Notes under the pieces: generated by a model
Seen by the model: only the letters and a program-made list of their open reading frames with translations
What the model was told of the DNA's origin: nothing
The model's database searches: none
Translations under genes and position numbers: made by a program
Source of the DNA: Candidatus Peregrinibacteria bacterium
GTDB lineage: Bacteria > Patescibacteriota > Gracilibacteria > UBA1369
Assembly (NCBI GenBank): GCA_014729615.1
Contig: WJJQ01000109.1
Coordinates: forward strand, 1-5,742
Reading direction: 5' to 3'
Length of the DNA stretch: 5,742 bases
Part shown: positions 5,332-5,742 of the stretch, one piece after another
Layout: each line of letters opens with the position of its first letter
Position numbering within the stretch: the stretch's first letter is position 1

Positions 5332-5742
5332 TTAATCCAAAAACTAAAAAAGGATTTACATTGATTGAGTTATTGATTGGAATAACAATTTTTGTAGTGT
5401 TTATGGGAGTTGTCGCTCAGTCTTACATTTCAATTGTTCGTAGTTTCAGGCAACAGAATGAAATTAGAAAAGTTTATGGAGAAGTGAGAGATTTTATGGA
5501 TTTTTTGGCTGAAGAAGCGCGATTGAGTGCTGTTGACTATTCATGTTACGACACCGGTGTAAGCAGTTGTATTGAACCGGATTTGAGTTTGAATCAGGGA
5601 TTCACGGATACAATAGTTTTAAGAAATAAAAACGGTTTGGAACAAACCGTGATCAGTTTTGATGAAAATGTAACGGTGCAAAAATGGGAAAAACAAAGTG
5701 GAACGTGGATTTTACAGGACGGTTACACCGAGGCTATTCAAT
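5328..5742 (+). CDS. Minor pilin with class III leader, GspJ/PilW-like (3' end cut by window edge)
   Basis: The frame opens at 5328 and runs through 138 codons to the window end without a stop, so it is incomplete at the C-terminus. The leader MINPKTKKG precedes FTLIELLIGITIFVVFMGVV; cleavage is expected after Gly9 and the conserved Glu is residue 14 (mature position 5). The helix continues into a long charged segment (RQQNEIRKVYGEVRDFMDFL) and then DYSCYDTGVSSC, with Cys73 and Cys81 that could form a small disulfide loop. Position after the GspI-like gene and the EVRDFMDFLAEEAR segment favour a GspJ/PilW-type tip pilin. The start ATG overlaps the preceding TGA (ATGA), consistent with coupled translation. 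A GspK/PilX-type gene would be expected next but lies outside the window. Confidence 0.85.
   Translation, partial: MINPKTKKGFTLIELLIGITIFVVFMGVVAQSYISIVRSFRQQNEIRKVYGEVRDFMDFLAEEARLSAVDYSCYDTGVSSCIEPDLSLNQGFTDTIVLRNKNGLEQTVISFDENVTVQKWEKQSGTWILQDGYTEAIQ
5632..5650 (+). repeat. 8-bp perfect hairpin inside the third pilin gene
   Basis: ACGGTTTG and CAAACCGT flank a GAA triloop. The stem lies in coding sequence and is not followed directly by a T-run, so it is not a convincing terminator. Confidence 0.55.

Overview
The window looks like a piece of an AT-rich bacterial chromosome, probably from the Patescibacteria/CPR radiation or a similarly reduced lineage. That placement is an inference. It rests on low GC, tightly packed genes, a short TilS without the usual C-terminal extension, an RNHCP zinc-binding protein, and minor pilins of a style common in those genomes (a QEGLEAVRNMRDSNW-like segment, and a DYSCY segment after the pilin helix). 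The standard bacterial code fits: TGA ends the second pilin gene inside an ATGA overlap, so UGA is not recoded.

The window holds two divergent operons. On the minus strand, reading leftward from about 1690, are an RNHCP zinc-ribbon protein (1331-1663), tilS (399-1337, overlapping the RNHCP gene by 7 nt) and the N-terminal part of ftsH (1-359, running off the left edge). tilS followed by ftsH is a known bacterial neighbourhood (tilS-hpt-ftsH in Bacillus); here hpt is absent and ftsH follows 39 nt after tilS.

On the plus strand, from 1725 to the right edge, is a type IV pilus operon: pilN-like, pilO-like, pilC (complete, two T2SSF domains), then three minor pilins with class III prepilin leaders. 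The pilins resemble GspH/FimT, GspI/PilV and GspJ/PilW in that order, and the last is cut by the window end. PilN and PilO would form the inner-membrane alignment dimer, PilC the platform on which the pilus is assembled, and the three pilins the initiation/tip complex. pilM, pilB, pilT, pilD and a clear major pilin are not in the window.

The two operons are fired from one compact intergenic segment (1664-1724). A strong plus-strand sigma-70-type promoter (TTGATA, 17 bp, TATTAT with a TG extension) shares its -10 element with a perfect minus-strand TATAAT. This is the most distinctive regulatory feature. I see no CRISPR, tRNA, rRNA, insertion sequence or terminator, and no gene-free stretch longer than about 60 bases. 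I do not find evidence for a wholly new system; the content is mostly recognisable housekeeping and pilus machinery with some notable details.
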